Assembly (NCBI GenBank): GCA_963555705.1
Contig: OY743169.1
Coordinates: forward strand, 1,185,501-1,249,500
DNA from: Ligustrum vulgare
Lineage: Eukaryota > Streptophyta > Magnoliopsida > Lamiales > Oleaceae
Reading direction: 5' to 3'
Length of the DNA: 64,000 bases
A model generated the notes under the pieces. That model was not told where the DNA came from. It made no database searches and saw nothing but the letters and a program-made list of their open reading frames with translations. Shown here piece after piece: positions 47,725 to 59,283 of this stretch. The stretch's first letter is position 1. Each line of letters begins with the position of its first letter. The position numbers and the translations under genes were made by a program.

Positions 47725-48933
47725 CTATTCCAACTCTTCTACTGGCGACATTCTTTCTTCGAGACGAAGTTCTATTGACATCAAATCTGTCTTATTTTTT
47801 CCAATGCAGTTGATATAGCAACTTCTGGCTACCGATTGATTTTCCTGAATAGTTGCTATGCCTGTGGAAGTTGGGAACTTGATTGCCAGGTGATAATTTG
47901 ATACTATAGCTTTGAGGCTGTTCAAGAATGGTCTTCCCAAGATAGCATTGTAGGCCATAGGAGTTTTCACGACTTGGAACGAAGTCATCTTCCTTACATG
48001 CTTCTCTTCTGATCCTAGTGAAGTGGAAAGGTCAATTAGGCCTTCGGGTTTCAAGGTTCCTCCTCCAAACCCACTTAGGGGAGTAATGACCTGTCGAAGC
48101 CGGTCTTTGGGAAGTTGCATCTGATTGAAAGCTTCCAAGGAAAGAACGTTGGTTGCGCTCCCATTGTCAACTAGCACCCTCCTGACATCAAAATTGGCGA
48201 TAGTTGCACTGATAACAACAGCATCGTCATGAGGATAAGAAATCCCTTCCATGTCAGCATTGCTGAAGCTGATGCTGTCCGAGACCTCATGGTCATGACA
48301 TCCCGACCTTTCTTCCCGATCACTCAGTGCACGGGCATGGTTCTTTCGTGCATTATTCGAATCACCTCCAGATGTTATTCCTCCGAAGATAAAATTTATG
48401 ATGCCAGCGGATCTGGTGTTCTCTTCCCCTTTTCCATGCTCTTTATCGTCTCTCTTTATGTGGTGCCCCAGGAAGCCTCTTTTTATGAGGGCCTCTATCT
48501 CCTGTTTCAAAGTTTTGCACTCATCCGTGGTATGACCCGGGCTCTTGTGAAAGTCACAATACTTATGTCGATTCTTTTCGTCGACTTTCCCCTTAATAGG
48601 CTTGGGCCATCGCAAATCTTCCCGTCCTTTGATTTCCATCAGAATGTGAGATCGTGGTGCGTTTAGCGGAGTTAAACTCTGATGCCCATGATCATTCTCC
48701 CTATGGTTATTTCGGGAAGAATTTTTCTCATCTTCCTGTCTTGATCTCTTACTCCCTTGCTTTGTTGATGGTGAAGACTGTGCTACTGTCCCATGCCCTT
48801 GATCCTGTGCCCGAACTGACAAAAGTGTTTCCTCCATGTTTATGTACTTTTCTGCTCTCCGAAGAAGTTCTGTTACATTTGAAGGTGGGCTTTTGGACAG
48901 GGACATTCTGAATTCTGGGTCTCGAATAGCCAA
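47725..48933 (-). pseudogene. Gag C-terminus and aspartic protease of the Tat element
   Basis: 402 aa. The N-terminal part completes gag (LLRRAEKYINMEE), then a Lys/Arg-rich stretch and CDFHKSPGHTTDEC, a degenerate knuckle. The protease core has VLVDNGSATNVL (DNGS in place of DTGA, usual in Tat elements) and AILGRPFLNSL. Ends at TAG 47722-47724 just before the RT region. Confidence 0.9.
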
Positions 48934-49770
48934 GGTAAGGCTGAAATTGCTGATGATATATGAAGATCTGGAATCTGAAGTCTTTCAGCGTTAAAGCGAG
49001 TCATGAACTCTCGCAGTCTTCTTGAGGGATGCGGCGGTCTTCTTGATTCTTTTGCTACTCGTAAAGAAAGCATTGAACTTCTCAGTAAGATCTGCGAAGG
49101 AAGAGATGGACCCTGGAGGTATCGTGGAAAACCAGACTCGAGCTGAATTTGTCAAGGTTTGTGGGAAGGCCTTGCACAGAATCTGATCGGGAGCATTCTA
49201 CATGTCTATAACATCAGTGTAGGTATTCAAGTGGTTGTTAGGATCCGTTGTTCCGTCGTATTCCTTTATCCGAGGATATTTAAATCGATCTGGCAAGGGA
49301 AAAGATGTTATTTCATGAGTAAAGGGGGTTCTTCTCACGAATGGTGTCCGACCCTGGGTGTTATGTCGTATTCCATCAGCAATTCCTTCCTGAATGATTC
49401 TTGAGAGCTCTTGCTGTGTCAAGTTGGCGGATCCTTCTGTCATGAGATGGGCACCCCTAATTCCCGGGGAGTGGTCAGCCATAGGATTAGCTAGCTGGAG
49501 ATCTTCCCTGGGAATCGTTCCAGGAGTGTTCGGGTCAGGTTGCGCTTGATGACTGTTATGTTGTTGAAGAGCTTGACGAAGTTCGCGGAGCTGTTGCTGA
49601 AGTTCGTTGAAATCTTCCCGACTAACAGGTTCATTGTCTGGAGTGGCATCTGGGTTTTGTTCTTCCCCAACATCTTCAAGAGGTGGAGGATTATCATCCT
49701 CAGCCGAGGTGTTGGCCGGAAGGGCTTGACCAGTGGATGCGGATGGACGGGCTTGACGTCTATTAACCAT
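48934..49770 (-). pseudogene. Gag N-terminal part of the Tat element, frameshifted
   Basis: Start chosen at MVNRRQARPSASTGQ (49770), 17 bases inside the primer site. The frame runs to TAG at 49198 after HLNTYTDVIDM, resumes with KAFPQTLTNSARVWFSTIPP (the capsid motif), then needs two frame changes: near 49060 to reach FMTRFNAERLQIPDLHISS and near 48940 to enter the protease frame. Gag would form the particle; this copy cannot. Confidence 0.88.
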
Positions 49771-49786
49771 GGCTAGTTGTATCTCT

Positions 49787-49803
49787 TCCCACAGACGGCG
49801 CCA
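49787..49803 (-). other. Primer-binding site of the Tat element
   Basis: Two bases inside the right LTR the minus strand reads TGGCGCCGTCTGTGGGA, a form common in plant Tat-type elements. I do not assign the tRNA. Confidence 0.75.
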
Positions 49804-49805
49804 AT

Positions 49806-50524
49806 TGATGCCGTAAAAAATCCTAACCTCGACGTGGCAGGATCTGATGATATTCGATTGCTGGAAAAGATCAACGAGCTCGCCTTGGATGACCTGCAAA
49901 AAAGGCGAGGAGGATTCTCCCCGTCGTCCCTCCGGTGTGAGAATTAGTTTTCTGGAAAAAGGTAGAGAGAATATTTAACTGGAAAAACGTAAAGAATTGT
50001 GAATGAATAATTTGATATGAAAAGAACTGTATTTATAGGGCTGAAAAAGCCCATAACTTCCTGTATTTAAGGAAGGAGTCATTTTGTCATAAACTTACCT
50101 TTTAAGAAGAATTCCATACTTATAAGGATTCAGTTTCCTTTTTGTAAAGGGTTTCCTTGTGGATCATGTATTGTCTTGAGGCTCAAGTATATGGCCTATT
50201 AGCGAGGCCCAGTGATGAAAGAGGTTGGGAAGCCTGCAAATACGGGCCACAGATAGGCAAGAAACGATCTTATCTCCAACTGTCAAAATGAAGTAGATCG
50301 GGATGACCCCGACCTTCAAGAGATCGGGTGTTTTAATGAGGCACCATCGGTTATTGTTGAACAACGAAGAGGTCGGCCATATGCCGACCATGAAGCTTTC
50401 GGTAACAGGTCGGTCAAAGGAATTCCATGACCTCGAGAGGTTGGTCAAAGGAAGACCATGACCTCAACAGGTCGGGTCGTGGAATTCTCCGTAAATTTAG
50501 GGAGTAGGAAAATAATACCGATCA
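49806..50524 (-). repeat. 5' LTR of the Tat element
   Basis: 719 bp, TATA box on the minus strand at 50030-50037 (TATAAATA), which would start the genomic RNA toward gag. Confidence 0.93.
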
Positions 50525-50529
50525 ATAGC

Positions 50530-51026
50530 TATAAGTATATTCGAGTCACTTATAATTCAATCAATTCCATTAATCTAAATAATTTCATCTTCGAAAGAAG
50601 TACTAGACGTAATTAAACGATATTTTATTTTGTACCAAACATTCGAGGAATCAAACTGGCCGAGTCGCACATGGGTTCGGTTCATATCCACGAACTGGCT
50701 CCTCTTAAGCTTGTGAATTTACCTTTTCATTTTTTTCTTAAAGAAAAATTACATGAGCCGGGTCGTGGGCTGCTCGAACTTGATTTGCGTTTGTGAGAAA
50801 GGATCTAACCTTATTTGTGAATACGACCGAGCTTGACTAGATTTGTCCTGAGATCGTGTCTAGCCAAGCTCTGACGTCTACATGTCAAGACGTTTCATCT
50901 TGATACGACAATCGACTAGTTGCCACCCGTACAAAACACACACTTACGTGGGATATCTTTAGAAGAAAATTCCGTCCAGTTCAAAATTCCCTAAACAGCC
51001 CCCACAGTAAACACCAATTCACGCAT
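50530..51026. other. Intergenic sequence upstream of the NIPA gene
   Basis: No gene or clear repeat recognised. Confidence 0.5.
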
Positions 51027-51217
51027 AACGTATTTAAAAAAAAAAAAAAAAAAAGTGTATCTCACACCCTGAGGACTTGAACTAAACACGCTCAAGGTCA
51101 TTGGTTCGAGATTGTAAATTCAGGTTATGCCTTCCAGGGACCAGGATGGAGGAGATTGTGTAAGCACGAGCATCCCTCAATAATTCCCGCTTGCAATAAA
51201 GTCCACTGCAACGTATT
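51027..51217 (-). mobile_element. SINE, second copy
   Basis: On the minus strand the 175-bp body (51035-51209) ends in CAGGGTGTGAGATACAC then poly-T, and shares CCTGGAAGGCATAACCTG ... AACCAATGACCTTGAG with the SINE at 7687-7934. Direct repeats AACGTATT (51027-51034, 51210-51217) flank it. It lies about 215 bp upstream of the NIPA start codon. The 5' part does not match the first copy, so it may be shortened or chimeric. Confidence 0.75.
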
Positions 51218-51293
51218 CATAATATCATATCGAGATGTTTTCGCCAATAGGGTTTCAAAATTCCCCTAAATGTACACACAGACAATCATAATT

Positions 51294-51303
51294 GTATATA
51301 TGA
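51294..51303 (+). promoter_or_regulatory. Possible TATA box of the NIPA gene
   Basis: TGTATATATG about 135 bp upstream of the ATG at 51434. Confidence 0.35.
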
Positions 51304-51433
51304 TTTTTTTGTGAATTTTGGGGTTTAGTATAAATTGAGCGGCAGATGATAATTGAATTCCTCGTGATACTATTCAGGAATTACTATCGAGGCAAAACTC
51401 CAGGATCAGGTGTAGTTTGGATACGGTCAGGTC

Positions 51434-54400
51434 ATGTATACAACTAATTGGATAGGGTTTGGGTTGGCTGTCGGGTCGAGCGCTTTCATTGGATCCAGTT
51501 TCATCATCAAGAAGAAGGGTTTACAGAGAGCTGGTGCCTCCGGCTCTCGTGCCAGTACGTGTTTTTTTTTTATTTTTTATTCAGTTTATTTTTCTTGATT
51601 TGTAAATTTTGAAGCTTGAACTGTTTTTCTAGCTGTGAAGTTTTGTACCTACTCTGAAAGTCCTTGTGTGCAGTTTCTTTAAAAAAAAAAATGGTTTTAT
51701 TTTACACTGCAAGTTTGATTTTTTTAGAGAACAGTTGATTTTGTTTGGCTTGAAGTCTGCGTAAATAAATATAAAGTTTCTAGCTAGCAAATTATATGCA
51801 TGATTAATGGAATTGGGAACAATAATGATAACTGGTGATTGAAATATGAAAAGAGGATAGAATACTTTCCATCTTTTGTGTTTGATTGTAAGATTTTGCT
51901 TGGAATTTTTTTTCACAAATTAGGCTATTTGCTTGGAAAATATTTTCTCACCATTTTGTTAAGAAAATATTTTCTCACTTAGTTGGAAAATATTTGCTTT
52001 TCCACCTTTTTGAATCAAAAACACCCATGTTAAATGAGGGGGGAAATTTGGGTACGTGGCTTTAGCTTGTATGTCAATTATCATAGTTTCGTGGGTGGTG
52101 TTAAGGAGACAAGAAAAAGTAAATCTTGGCAGAGTGGAAACTAAATCAAATGATTTTTTGCCGATGAAGCAAAGGCATAAGAAATGATGGGAAAATATAA
52201 ATACGGAAAATTAGTTACAAAATTTAATCACCCTTGTTTAGTTCATAACTTCTTCAGGATGTAATATAACTGCATTGAAACCAAAATAAAGCATGGCCAA
52301 GTTTTATTTTACAGCACAGTATGTGTTCGTTAAAGGGAATCTTTTGGTTTATAAACCAAATTATAATCTATACAATTTTCCAAACCATTTTTTAACCCTA
52401 CATCTTTTCCCTCTCCACTTTTCAACCAGGTTACACATAAAAAAAAAGAAAACCAAATTCAATCCGGAACCTGTTACCGAACAAAGGCTAATATAAGTTT
52501 CTTGTTGAAAAGGGAAATGGCTTATTGATCTTAGATGAGGCTTTTGACATATAGATGATCTAATTTCATTATCTCAATTTTATTTCTAATTGTACTCTTC
52601 TTCTCATTAAATGAAGGTTCGGGAGGATATCGATATTTGCTAGAGCCACTTTGGTGGATTGGCATGGTAACTAGTAAGTGTGGCCTTTTTCAGATTCCTA
52701 AATTATTCATTTCTTGGTATTATTTCATCCGATAATCTTAGTAGAGTTTTTCTACAAATTTCGCAGTGATTATTGGAGAATTTGCCAATTTTGTAGCTTA
52801 CATTTATGCCCCTGCTGTTCTTGTGACACCCCTTGGAGCATTAAGTATTATTGTCAGGTAAATGTACATTGCAGTCTTCTTCCATTCCTTTTTCTCTCCT
52901 CTCCAGGTATCAATAGAAGAGCCAATGTTAAAACAAGGAAAAGGCTACCTTTCAGATCTTTGTCTTATGCTCTATATCTAATCATAATTATCACTAACAT
53001 CTTTCCTCTATCACTGTGCAGTGCTGTTTTAGCTCATTTTTTGTTGAAAGAGAAATTGCGGAAGTTAGGAATATTGGGATGCATTTTATGTATAGTGGGT
53101 TCTTCCATAATTGTGCTTCATGCACCAGGTGAACATAGTCTTAGCTCCGTGGAAGAAATCTGGGAGTTAGCAATACAGCCAGGTGGCATATATTACTCCA
53201 ATAGATGCTCTTTATAATGCTGTCTCTTGGGGTCATATGCGTGGACATGAATAATGTGATATTGTTTATTGATATTTTTCTCTTTTCGTGGTTCAGCTTT
53301 TCTTCTGTATACAGCCTCAGCAGTGGCAGTGACATTGGCACTAGTGTTGTATTGTGAACCACGTTATGGGCAGACAAATATTATGGTTTATATTGGTGTT
53401 TGTTCTATAATCGGATCCTTAACAGTAAGTACGCGTCTTTTTCCTGTGATAGTTTTGTTGAAAGATATTCATGTACCAACAAACTCATGTATTCTTGCCA
53501 AAGGGGAAAATGGCTCTTTATGTAATCAAACAGAAAAATAGGCTTTGTTGTATAGGAAGTGTTGGTCAAACAAAAGCAAAGAAGTATCCTCTATCTTAGG
53601 GTTAAAAATTGTTTAGATCTTCTAGTAGAGCCCTTAAAAAGGAGCAGTAGTAGAATTAAGGAGCCTGTCAGCAAGACTCCTAGCTCTTTTGATATGATGA
53701 TCTCAAGAACTAGGTTGCACCGACGCTCTGTCGGGAGCTAGCGTGTAGTGTTCAACACCGACACTCTCCAACATGTGTCGGAGTTACACCATATACATTA
53801 AAATAAAAAAGGGAAAGGGACGAAACGCCAGCAATTAAAAAAATGACTTACAAGTTTTTTTTATTTGAAATCCTCATTTTGGTTCAATAAATATACAATG
53901 TGTTTTTTCTATATAAGACTAAAATAATAATAAACTAAAAAATTAATTTACGTGTCCCCAACGTGTCGTGTACTAACTTTCTAAAAAAATCACATGTCGA
54001 CGTGTCCGTGTTGCGTGTCGGTGTCCGTGCAACCTATCTCAAGAAGCTTCTAAAGGCTTTGTAGACCATATTTTGCCTCCTGCTAAATGACAATGCTGTG
54101 GTTCAACTCTTCTACACTTGTTTTTTCAATTTTAAAAATAAATGAAGTTCTTCTAAGCTTGCATGATATCTTCTACCTAGAATTTCATAGGAATTTGTAA
54201 CTTGTGGTTTTGTTGTGGCTTTTAAATAGCTTTGAATGAATATTCTGATTTCCCTGATATCCCCCCAGGTGCATTTATATGTATAAAACATACATGCATG
54301 CATGAATATGGTTGTGTGCGCGCGTGATCACAAGAATGTTTTATCTGTTGGCTATAAAAAGGGGAAACACAAATCGAAAGAGTTTGTTAGAGTCTAGGTT

Positions 54401-57090
54401 GCACCGACACTCTGTCGGGAGCCAGCGTGTCGTGTCGGAACTACACCATATACATCTAAATGAAAAAGGGGAAGGGGCGAAATGCATGCAATTAAAAAAA
54501 AATGATAAATCTAACTTACAAGTTTTTTTTATTTGATATCCTCACTTTAATTCAATAAATATATGATATGTTGTTTGTAAATAAGACTAAAATAATAATA
54601 AATTAAAAAAATTAATTTACGTGTCCCCAACGTGTCGTGTCCTAACTTTTTAAAAAAATCACGTGTCGATGTGTCCGTATCGTGTCATGTTCGTGTCACG
54701 TGTCGGTGTCCGTACAACTTAGGTTAGAGTGCGCTAATCTTGTTGCTCTTATGATTGATAAAATGTTCGGTTTTTCGTTGCAGGTTATGAGCATTAAAGC
54801 TGTAGGTATTGCTATAAGACTTTCGATTGAGGGCTCAAGCCAGGTAGCCCGCTTCCAAACGTGGGTGTTTGTCATGGTTGCAGCTAGTTGTATAACTACT
54901 CAATTAAACTACTTAAACAAGGTTATTGCTTTCTCTATCTGTGATATTTTCTTTCATTTTTTAAGTCCTTAAATGTTTAATATATATAATTCTAGTTGAA
55001 TTTTTAGTCCTTAAATGTACTTTCAAGTCTTGCTTTAGTCATTTTAGCATCTAGTTGTTTCAGCTTTTTCTTTCCTTTCGAAGGTGTACTCAAGCAGCGT
55101 AAAGTAAATGATTTAATCAAATGTGAATATCATTGCATCTAATTTTTAGATTATTGATAATTCTGTTCTTATATTTTTAAATTTACTCCTGATATTTGTT
55201 GAATAAATATATTTCTGGTATTGCTGATGGTTTTTTTTTTTTTTTTTTCCATTAGAATTTTCTTCAGATGAGCTGATATTATGATGTCTTGATGCATTGA
55301 AAGATTATTGGTTTTCTGAATTCATGCAAACATGCTTATTTCACAAATTATAAGCAATCATCTATTAGTAGTCTTTCAACTCAAGTATAATATGTCACAC
55401 GTGTTAATAATTTCTACCATATAACTGTAAAGAATCAAATACAAATATAAAGTCTATGATGTGATCAATAATAAAGATTATAGACCATTAGTATTGGGGA
55501 AAAAGCAAAGGTAACATCAAACTTTGACCTTTTCAGTTCTCATTATAAACTCTTTGCTATTTCAGATAAATAACAATCATGGGCTGTGGGGTTCTAAGCT
55601 TTTCAAATATTCTATCCTATTAAAGGAAGTTTCTGAAGAGGTATGTGGTGAGTAAATAAATGAAAAAGAGAAAGATTTGAAGGCCCAAAAAGTACTTAAT
55701 GGTGATGCTGAAAGACGGTTCAAGAGTGTAAGTTAGCATTGAGTGATGCCTCTGTTTATAAATTCAGTGCTCTCAATGTGGCTTATTCCTTGAGATTGTG
55801 TCTTTTCGTGTCAATGCCTTAATCTTGTATTCCAGCATGTCATTGTGTTGTGGCATTATGTTGAAATCAAGTCTTGCTTGAACTTTGTATGTTATCTAAG
55901 ACATTGAAGATCTTGTATTATATCTGTTGCTATGTCCAATAGGGTAGTCATAATCCAAATAAAATTTGACAATTGCCAAGAATTAGATCCATATCCATAT
56001 ATGTTTTGACACTTCTACCCAAGTACAAGCAACATGGTTTTTGCCTCTAATTCTTGTTCCAGTGAAATCGTACTTGTGATGTTTGTGTTCTTTTGATTGT
56101 TTCAACATTCTGAAATGAAATGAATTCGAAGTCAATCGAATCGTCGTGGCTTTTATTTCCAGGCTTTGGACACATTTAACACTGCTGTCGTTTCTCCAAT
56201 CTATTATGCCATGTTCACGTCGCTTACAATTTTTGCCAGTGCCATAATGTTCAAGGTATCTAAGAATGTTCGTGTCTTATGGCAATGTTAAAGTGTTTTT
56301 TTCTTTTTCTTTTTTTGAACTCTAACCTGTACGCAACTATAGGATTGGGCTGGTCAGAGTGCAAGCAACATTGTTTCGGTTCTCTGTGGATTTATTACTG
56401 TACTTTCGGGTACAATGGTTTTACACAGTACGAGGGATCCAGAAAAGACAGCAGCTGTAGGTATGCCCACATTTGACTTGTGTATAATATTCAACGTAAC
56501 ATCTACTTTCATCGTTTGTGGTCCACTTCGTTTTTGTTCATTCTTGGAACTTCTACTTTTCGATGATTGTTGCAAGTTGCAACTAGCTTATACCAAATGA
56601 TGTAATTTTTGTGAAGCCAGCAACGATCACTTCTATCTCGAGTTGTAAGCTCGATTTTATTTCTTTCAAACTTGTACGTGTTTGGCTAAACACAAAAGTT
56701 AGTTTCTTGAGCACTATTACTTCTTTTAGGCTTAAGTCAAAATGCTCTTATGCACTTGAAAAAAGTCCAAAAAACAGATCCACCAAATTTTCTGATATTC
56801 ATAAGCCATTTGCCATCTTCCCATTTTGTTTAACTTATATGGTAGGCATGAAGTCTTCAATATCCTATACACTGCCCTTCCTCGTTGTTTTTGTAGTCAA
56901 CCATGAGAATCTCGAGGATGTAGTTGACTAATGACTACCATAAATCTACTATTGGTATCTTGCAGATTATTCAGCACTACCTCAAATATCATGGCGTGTC
57001 CATGCAAATGGGGAAATATGGAAACAAAAAGACAATGATGAATTGCACCCTGAATTTGTGGCAATTATTCGGCAAGACCATTTCAAGTAA
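51434..57090 (+). CDS. NIPA-family magnesium transporter
   Basis: Nine exons: 51434-51554, 52617-52673, 52767-52857, 53022-53182, 53297-53424, 54784-54921, 56163-56255, 56343-56460, 56966-57090. Sum 1032 bases, 343 aa plus stop, the usual NIPA size; phases agree and introns are GT-AG. In exon 2 the donor GTAAGT at 52674 must be used; the earlier GT at 52667 would put a stop in frame. Motifs: SSFIIKKKGLQRAGASG, GGYRYLLEPLWWIGM, VTPLGALSIIVSAVLAH, LGCILCIVGSSIIVLHAP, YVDD-like motifs absent, LNYLNKALDTFNTAVVSPIY and LSGTMVLHST. These are the EamA/DMT-like NIPA helices (about nine). Members carry Mg2+ in plasma or endosomal membranes. The C-terminus ends ...FVAIIRQDHFK. Introns hold MITEs. Intact, probably expressed. 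Confidence 0.94.
52322..52494 (+). mobile_element. MITE in NIPA intron 1
   Basis: Shares GGTTTATAAACCAAATTAT and ACAATTTTCCAAACCATTTT with the dispersed family; right end GTTACCGAACAAAGGCTA pairs loosely with the left. Confidence 0.5.
53701..54045 (+). mobile_element. MITE copy 1 in NIPA intron 5, 9-bp TSD
   Basis: Element 53710-54036 (327 bp) has inverted ends TAGGTTGCACCGAC / GTGTCCGTGCAACCTA and flanking TCTCAAGAA repeats (53701-53709, 54037-54045). Subterminal CGTGTCGTGT motifs. The 9-bp duplication suggests Mutator-type mobilisation. Confidence 0.85.
54386..54730 (+). mobile_element. MITE copy 2 in NIPA intron 5
   Basis: Element 54394-54722 (329 bp), same family and orientation as copy 1, flanked by GTTAGAGT (54386-54393, 54723-54730). 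With the next base mismatched, the duplication is 8-9 bp. It ends about 60 bp before exon 6. Confidence 0.85.
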
Positions 57091-57689
57091 GGTAACAGAA
57101 CTTGGTCACAATCTTGTCAGTCGAAGCTATCTTCTGAATAATGCTTTCCAAGATTCTTGATCGTGAACTTTGGGTTGATCAATATATGGAGTAAATAGCC
57201 TGCTTATTGTGAAATTTGCCTTTTGATATTAGGTCGGGTTACATCTCCATGGCAATTAGTTTTAGTATTTCTACTGAAATTTAAGGGTGATTCATTTATT
57301 TATTTATTTCACATTTCAGGCTTGATAGTATCAGTAAGCACTAGTGTATGTTATTACTTTTTTGTTCTTGCATCAACTCTAAATATAGAACCACATTGTA
57401 TTTGTTTCTATAATTATGGCACCGGAATGTTTAGAATTGGTAGTCTTCACGAAAGATGAAATGGAAAAATCCCCGTTTTGTATATTCTATTATCAAATAT
57501 TATTTTTTCTTTTGTGAGTGTCTAAAGTATTATCTTTCGTGTTTGCTTCAACACTCTTCAACTAACACAATAGATTAGATGGGTACTCGAGACAGTATAA
57601 AAAGTTACGTGTTCCTAATGTGCACTTTATGTAATCTGGCTGGCTGGCTAGGTGGCTAGTTGGCATGAACACATAATTTTACGAACCCT
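57091..57689. other. NIPA 3' untranslated region and spacer
   Basis: No other coding sequence; the open frames here are short and AT-rich. Confidence 0.5.
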
Positions 57690-57805
57690 GCTTGTTGTAC
57701 CGCAGGGGCGGTACCGCCTGGGGTACCGGGGGTCCACCCATTTTTTTTTTTTTGTCTCTCATCGGTACCCCCTGCAGTGCAGCAGGGGGTACAACAATCA
57801 TTTTT
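57690..57805. mobile_element. Short hairpin-forming MITE-like element
   Basis: TTGTTGTACCGCAGGGGCGG on the left and GCAGGGGGTACAACAA on the right are inverted; GGTACC occurs on both sides. About 116 bp, unusually GC-rich for the region. Confidence 0.55.
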
Positions 57806-58016
57806 CTAATTTTACTCTGTTATGTATGATAAGAGAAATCAGCTACAGTTAAAATCAATGGCATCTCTGAAATGACGCAAATATTACACAAATAAATATA
57901 TGATTGTGCATGCGTCTATTGGGAAAGGACCCGAACGAACGTCGACACAAAACGTCATTTGGGTCCCACTATTTCTATTTGCCCTCCCTCGTTTTGTTGC
58001 ACAATCACAATCACAA

Positions 58017-59222
58017 TCAGAAGTTACTAACATTCTCCAGCCCATAGGTTTTGAGTGAAACAAGGCTTGAAACATGCAGCATCGCCTCGATTCTATTAGG
58101 TCCTTGTGGTTGTTCTATGTAGACTTCTTCCCCGAGATTACTCTTATTGTGACAGTAGAACATAAAGAAGTCCCCCCATAACACCATAATAACACCATCT
58201 TTAAAAACTTTCAAGGGATAGACTACTTCTAATGTTGACCCTATTAGCTCTCTCATTTTACCGATGACGTATTGCCGACTCCACGATTTCTTCACTCGGT
58301 ATTCTTTCATAACCCAGATGTCCATCTCTACAAACGAACTATTGTCGCATAAACATAGATGATCCTGTAAAACTCCGAGACTCAGCAGAAGATCTTGCCT
58401 ACCCTGAAATGGAGATGGGAAAGGTTGAAACGCTTCATTCTCGAGATCAAAACATGAAATCAATTCGCCATTGTCGTCTAAATCTTGTATCAACCAATGA
58501 ACATTCCCATTGAAAAACAACCCAACAGATCGATTCCGGCCACTATATGCGAAATTCCACGTTTCTCCATTAATGCTTCTCCACGATCCTGTTCCGAGGG
58601 TGTAAACGTGACACTCTGACCGTGGAATTATAATGCATTTTTGGGTAATAGGGTCAAGAACCTGGTCATGAAAAACCCGAACCACTTTGTATTCACCGGT
58701 TACTCTGCTTATCCCAAATCCATACGTAGTTATGCTAGGATCCTGAACGACGCCATCAAGAGCCGGGAGCCTAACATATTCCCGCGTAATGGGATTACAA
58801 ATGTAAACAGTTCCGTGCTCGTAATTCGTATCCCTCAAGCACAGCAAGCCATTAACGGAGCCATCAAGAACCATATTTGCATCTGTGGATTCACTCAACC
58901 TCTTGAGATCAAATTTTACGAGTGAATCTTGATCAAGATCATGGTGATCAATCTTATCTTCAAATTCCACCAACTTGATGAAATTCTTGAACATTTCAAT
59001 TTGATGGACAACGAGGCCTGGACGAGCACGAGCAATGGCTAAATGAAAGGCTAAAAATTGAGGATCGGATAGTATCTCGTGCCAGGTTTTGCACACGCAT
59101 TTGCATCGGATGACGGCTCGGGCGGGGAGCCGCGCCAGAATCTCAACCAAAATTTCTGATGGTAGGTTCATTAAGAAGCCTTTTCTCTGTTTTATGTATT
59201 TGCAGTTTGTTGAATTCATCAT
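58017..59222 (-). CDS. F-box protein with F-box-associated (FBA-type) domain
   Basis: Single exon, 401 aa. The F-box occupies about residues 17-60: MNLPSEILVEILARLPARAV then KCVCKTWHEILSDPQFLAFH, with the conserved Leu-Pro and Trp. The rest is the FBA/kelch-like beta-propeller: DGSVNGLLCL, VYICNPITREYVRLP, YGFGISRVTGEYKVVRVF, HVYTLGTGSWRSI, VHWLIQDLD, SCFDLENEAFQPFPSP, DIWVMKEYRVKKSWSRQYVI. It would recruit substrates to an SCF (SKP1-CUL1) ubiquitin ligase; the target cannot be deduced. Start: two adjacent Met codons at 59222 and 59219; a third in-frame Met stands directly at the F-box, so a shorter start is possible. Tail to tail with the NIPA gene, ~930 bp apart. Confidence 0.93.
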   Translation of the reverse strand: MMNSTNCKYIKQRKGFLMNLPSEILVEILARLPARAVIRCKCVCKTWHEILSDPQFLAFHLAIARARPGLVVHQIEMFKNFIKLVEFEDKIDHHDLDQDSLVKFDLKRLSESTDANMVLDGSVNGLLCLRDTNYEHGTVYICNPITREYVRLPALDGVVQDPSITTYGFGISRVTGEYKVVRVFHDQVLDPITQKCIIIPRSECHVYTLGTGSWRSINGETWNFAYSGRNRSVGLFFNGNVHWLIQDLDDNGELISCFDLENEAFQPFPSPFQGRQDLLLSLGVLQDHLCLCDNSSFVEMDIWVMKEYRVKKSWSRQYVIGKMRELIGSTLEVVYPLKVFKDGVIMVLWGDFFMFYCHNKSNLGEEVYIEQPQGPNRIEAMLHVSSLVSLKTYGLENVSNF

Positions 59223-59272
59223 GGCTGAGGCTGAACATGGGAGTTGGGTTACGTTGTGTTTTTATCTGATTT

Positions 59273-59282
59273 TTTATTTATA
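59273..59282 (-). promoter_or_regulatory. TATA box of the F-box gene
   Basis: On the minus strand TATAAATAAA lies about 50-60 bp before the ATG at 59222, implying a short leader. Confidence 0.55.
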
Positions 59283-59283
59283 G

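Larger units (their letters stand above)
41346..50529 (-). mobile_element. Full-length Tat-lineage Ty3/Gypsy retrotransposon
   Basis: The element is 41351-50524 (9174 bp), flanked by perfect ATAGC repeats (41346-41350, 50525-50529). Both LTRs are 719 bp and by eye differ at about 22 positions (~3%) with no indel. On the minus strand the order is LTR, primer site, gag, protease, RT, RNase H, second RNase H, integrase, then a long 3' region with an antisense gene and a minisatellite, then purine tract and LTR. The extra RNase H after the normal one and the long 3' region are marks of the Tat/Ogre lineage. All major frames carry stop codons or frameshifts, so this copy is not autonomous, though an intact sibling may be recent. 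Confidence 0.95.

Noticed and set aside
48229..48911. Plus-strand ORFs opposite the Tat protease
   Set aside because: Antisense shadows of gag-protease; the only plus-strand gene supported by promoter and splice signals is at 42419-43312.
52667..52680. Alternative NIPA exon 2 donor at 52667
   Set aside because: Using it places a TGA in frame at the start of exon 3; the GTAAGT at 52674 restores VTMIIGEF.
52714..53217. 167-aa ORF across NIPA exons 3 and 4
   Set aside because: Mostly in the wrong frame in exon 3 and reads through an intron; the spliced model gives the conserved protein instead.
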